Made by a program: the position numbers and the translations under genes. Below, piece by piece: positions 4,191 through 5,586 of a stretch of 5,586 nt of DNA; position 1 is the first letter of the stretch; each line of letters begins with the position of its first letter. Under the pieces are notes generated by a model that saw only the letters and a list, made by a program, of their open reading frames with translations, made no database searches and was not told the origin of the DNA. This DNA comes from Actinomycetes bacterium. Its GTDB lineage: Bacteria > Actinomycetota > Acidimicrobiia > Acidimicrobiales > Palsa-688. The stretch covers positions 1 to 5,586 of the forward strand of contig JAKAWM010000212.1 in the NCBI GenBank assembly GCA_021827285.1. The letters are read 5' to 3'.

Positions 4191-5482
4191 TTTCTTTCCC
4201 CCTCCTGGCTCGGACGGAACGCGAACACCCCGCCGTCGGAGGCCACCAGCCAGTAGCCGCCGCCTGGCGCCGGCGCCGCAGCGACGATCGGGGCGTTGAG
4301 GCGACCCCGCAGCGCTCCTGGGACCGAGCCGGCGAACTTGGCATTGCCGAACGAGAAGACCCCACCGTCGCTGGCGAACAACCAGTAGCCCTTGCCGTTG
4401 GCGGTGGCCACACCCCCGACGATGGGAGCATTGAGCTTTCGGCGCTGGGCGTTGAGCACGCCTGGGACCGAGCCGTAGAAGCGAACCTTGCCGAACGTGA
4501 ACACGCCGCCGTCGGCCGCGAAGAGCCAGTAACCCTGGCCGTTCTGGAGGGACGCCGCGGCGACGACAGGAGCGGCCAGGTGCTTATGCTCCGGGTCGAG
4601 CACCTTCGGCACGGAGCCGAGGAACTGTGCTCGTCCGAACGTGAACACGCCGCCGTCGGAGGCATAGAGCCAGTAACCATTGCCGTTTGGCGCAGGCATG
4701 ACGGTGCCAACGACGGGGGCTGCCAGGTGCTCCCGCAACTTGGCAAGCACGCCTGGGACGGAGCCGTGGAACCCGGCCTTGGCGAAGGAGAACACGCCGC
4801 CGTCCTTGGCCGCAAGTCGGTAGCCGGCAGTCCCGCCTGCCACCGGAGCGTTGAGGCGCTTGTCCAACTTGGCCAAGACGCCGGGCACCGACCCGTGGAA
4901 TTTGGCCGCTCCGAAGACGAACACGCCCCCGTCCTGGGCGATGAGGACGTAGCCCCCGCGGCCGTCCGGGACGACGGTGCCTGTCACAGGAGCGTTGAGG
5001 CGCTTGTCGCCGAGCGCCCCTGGGACGCTGCCGTGGTAGTGCGAACCTGGCGCCCCGCCGAAGGCGAACACCCCGCCATCGGAACCGACCAACCGGTACC
5101 CACAACCGTCACGTGCCGGCGTAATGCCGACTATTGGAGCGCGCAGTTTGCGGCGCTCCCGATCGAGGACGCCTGGGACCGAGCCCTTGAAGTGAGCGCC
5201 CGAGCACGCTGCTGCACGCACGCTGCTAAGCGCTTCCGCGTGTGCGGGCTGGAACTGTGCGGCTATCAGAGTTGCATGGTCGATCACGACACCGCTCGAC
5301 CCCGCTGTCACGGCCACGTGGACCGCAGGCAGCGTCGTACCGGACGATAAGGGCAGTGACCCGGACCACCCACACTGAGCCGAGGTTTCGACCGTGCAGC
5401 TCCAATGTTGGCCCTCGGCACGTGTGACCTTCCCAGTGCTCGTGACGGTCAACTGAGGCGGGGTTGTGAGGGCGACCGGCAA
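4187..5482 (-). CDS. Seven-repeat DGGVF/GSVPG protein, probable beta-propeller, N-terminus likely incomplete
   Basis: The 431-residue reading frame has two parts. Residues 1-97 are Thr/Ser/Val-rich (LTVTSTG near 11-17, HWSC near 26-29, LPAVHVAVTA near 51-60). They resemble pieces of the immunoglobulin-like DUF11-type domains of actinobacterial surface proteins, but are too short for a complete one. Residues 98-431 hold seven tandem repeats of about 45-50 residues, each running F.GSVPGVL, then (L/N)APIVG, then GYWL.ASDGGVF.FG. Seven such beta-rich units fit a single seven-bladed propeller, a fold used for surface binding; the ligand cannot be told. The first available start is TTG, with no Shine-Dalgarno sequence and an in-frame TGA 12 bases before it (5495-5497). 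No signal peptide follows, although proteins of this kind are normally exported. The true N-terminus is therefore probably lost, frameshifted or rearranged. The gene overlaps the next one by 4 nt (GTGA). The coding frame is very secure; the start is not. Confidence 0.85.
   Translation of the reverse strand: MPVALTTPPQLTVTSTGKVTRAEGQHWSCTVETSAQCGWSGSLPLSSGTTLPAVHVAVTAGSSGVVIDHATLIAAQFQPAHAEALSSVRAAACSGAHFKGSVPGVLDRERRKLRAPIVGITPARDGCGYRLVGSDGGVFAFGGAPGSHYHGSVPGALGDKRLNAPVTGTVVPDGRGGYVLIAQDGGVFVFGAAKFHGSVPGVLAKLDKRLNAPVAGGTAGYRLAAKDGGVFSFAKAGFHGSVPGVLAKLREHLAAPVVGTVMPAPNGNGYWLYASDGGVFTFGRAQFLGSVPKVLDPEHKHLAAPVVAAASLQNGQGYWLFAADGGVFTFGKVRFYGSVPGVLNAQRRKLNAPIVGGVATANGKGYWLFASDGGVFSFGNAKFAGSVPGALRGRLNAPIVAAAPAPGGGYWLVASDGGVFAFRPSQEGERK
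4190..5191 (-). repeat. Seven tandem coding repeats (about 46 residues each)
   Basis: The repeats fill residues 98-431 of the propeller-like protein. The SDGGVF-type box occurs seven times (near residues 134, 183, 227, 275, 323, 371 and 415) and the GSVP box also seven times. Units 4-7 are the most alike, keeping GYWL before the DGGVF box. Units 1-3 have drifted: unit 3 is shortest, lacking the loop between APV and GYRL, and unit 2 has GYVL. At DNA level the repeats show as recurring GAACACGCCGCC and ACGCCTGGGAC blocks on the plus strand. Equal counts of both boxes suggest a closed propeller rather than an open array. Confidence 0.85.
4198..4205 (-). promoter_or_regulatory. Ribosome binding site for the membrane-helix protein
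   Basis: GGAGGGGG on the minus strand lies inside the last codons of the propeller gene, upstream of the GTG at 4190. It supports this GTG, rather than a downstream codon, as the start and supports reinitiation at the GTGA overlap. Confidence 0.6.
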
Positions 5483-5586
5483 CGCTGTTAAAGATCACGT
5501 GAGCATGTAGGACGTCGATCATCGAAAATGTAGGTACCTGAGTGCCCTGGTGGGCTTGAGAAGGAGGTCCACCAATCGGCCAGTGG
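5483..5586. other. Right edge, no gene recognised; isolated Shine-Dalgarno-like sequence
   Basis: Upstream of the propeller gene the sequence becomes less GC-rich. On the minus strand two of the three frames have stops near 5488-5522, and the frame that stays open does not join the propeller frame; none continues the propeller protein. The plus strand carries a perfect AAGGAGGT at 5561-5568, but no start codon at normal spacing (GTG at 5583 is 14 bases away). A rightward gene beginning at or beyond the edge is possible but unproven. Confidence 0.3.

Noticed and set aside
3889..4815. Upstream extension of the CxxC protein to 426 residues
   Set aside because: The extension overlaps the two preceding genes in another frame and consists of low-complexity Ser/Arg/Pro. 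AAGGTG six bases before ATG 3888 marks the real start.
4151..5350. Long plus-strand open frame (399 codons) with apparent repeats
   Set aside because: It is antisense to the propeller gene. Its repetitiveness mirrors the real repeats, it has no ribosome binding site, and its sequence is rich in improbable runs of Arg/Glu/His.
5561..5568. Perfect AAGGAGGT on the plus strand as start of a rightward gene
   Set aside because: There is no start codon at 5-10 bases; the only candidate (GTG at 5583) is too far and only two bases from the window edge.

Overview
This is a high-GC window, dense in GCC/GGC/CTC codons. It is most likely from an actinobacterium or from a plasmid, phage or integrated element of one. 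The clearest taxonomic hint is a surface-type protein built from tandem GSVPG...GYWL.ASDGGVF.FG repeats, a design I associate with Actinobacteria, especially Acidimicrobiia-like metagenomic genomes. That placement is recalled family knowledge, not a database result. I saw no rRNA, tRNA, CRISPR array or transposase.

Every gene I can support lies on the minus strand, so the window reads from right to left. A first cluster (5482 to 3535) encodes a seven-repeat, probably beta-propeller protein whose amino end looks truncated. It is followed, with a 4-nt start/stop overlap and then a 5-nt gap, by a 98-residue protein with one N-terminal membrane helix and a 117-residue protein with two CxxC pairs. 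This looks like a small translationally coupled operon acting at or near the cell envelope.

About 530 bases without a gene (3002-3534) follow. They hold a perfect 14-bp palindrome with a half-site 22 bp away, a GC hairpin, an AT-rich patch, two adjacent copies of a 20-bp repeat, and a strong leader hairpin that ends at the next start codon. This stretch probably carries the promoter and control elements of the second cluster, and could be a replication origin.

The second cluster (3001 to 350) encodes a hypothetical helical protein and then a large superfamily 2-type helicase. The helicase has Walker A and Walker B motifs, four cysteines placed as in the iron-sulfur domain of XPD/DinG helicases, and a QxxGRxR motif VI. 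Its reading frame is broken at a run of seven C residues on the coding strand: motif VI and everything after it lie in the -1 frame. This is either an indel (real or from sequencing) or a programmed -1 frameshift on a C CCC CCC heptamer. A second C7 run in the upstream gene gives a much tidier C-terminus if one C is removed, so homopolymer error must be considered at both sites.

The left edge (1-349) has no convincing gene and is rich in inverted repeats, including an interleaved pair with pseudoknot topology. With all genes on one strand, two structured non-coding zones and a helicase, a small replicon or mobile-element module is a reasonable hypothesis, but nothing here proves it.
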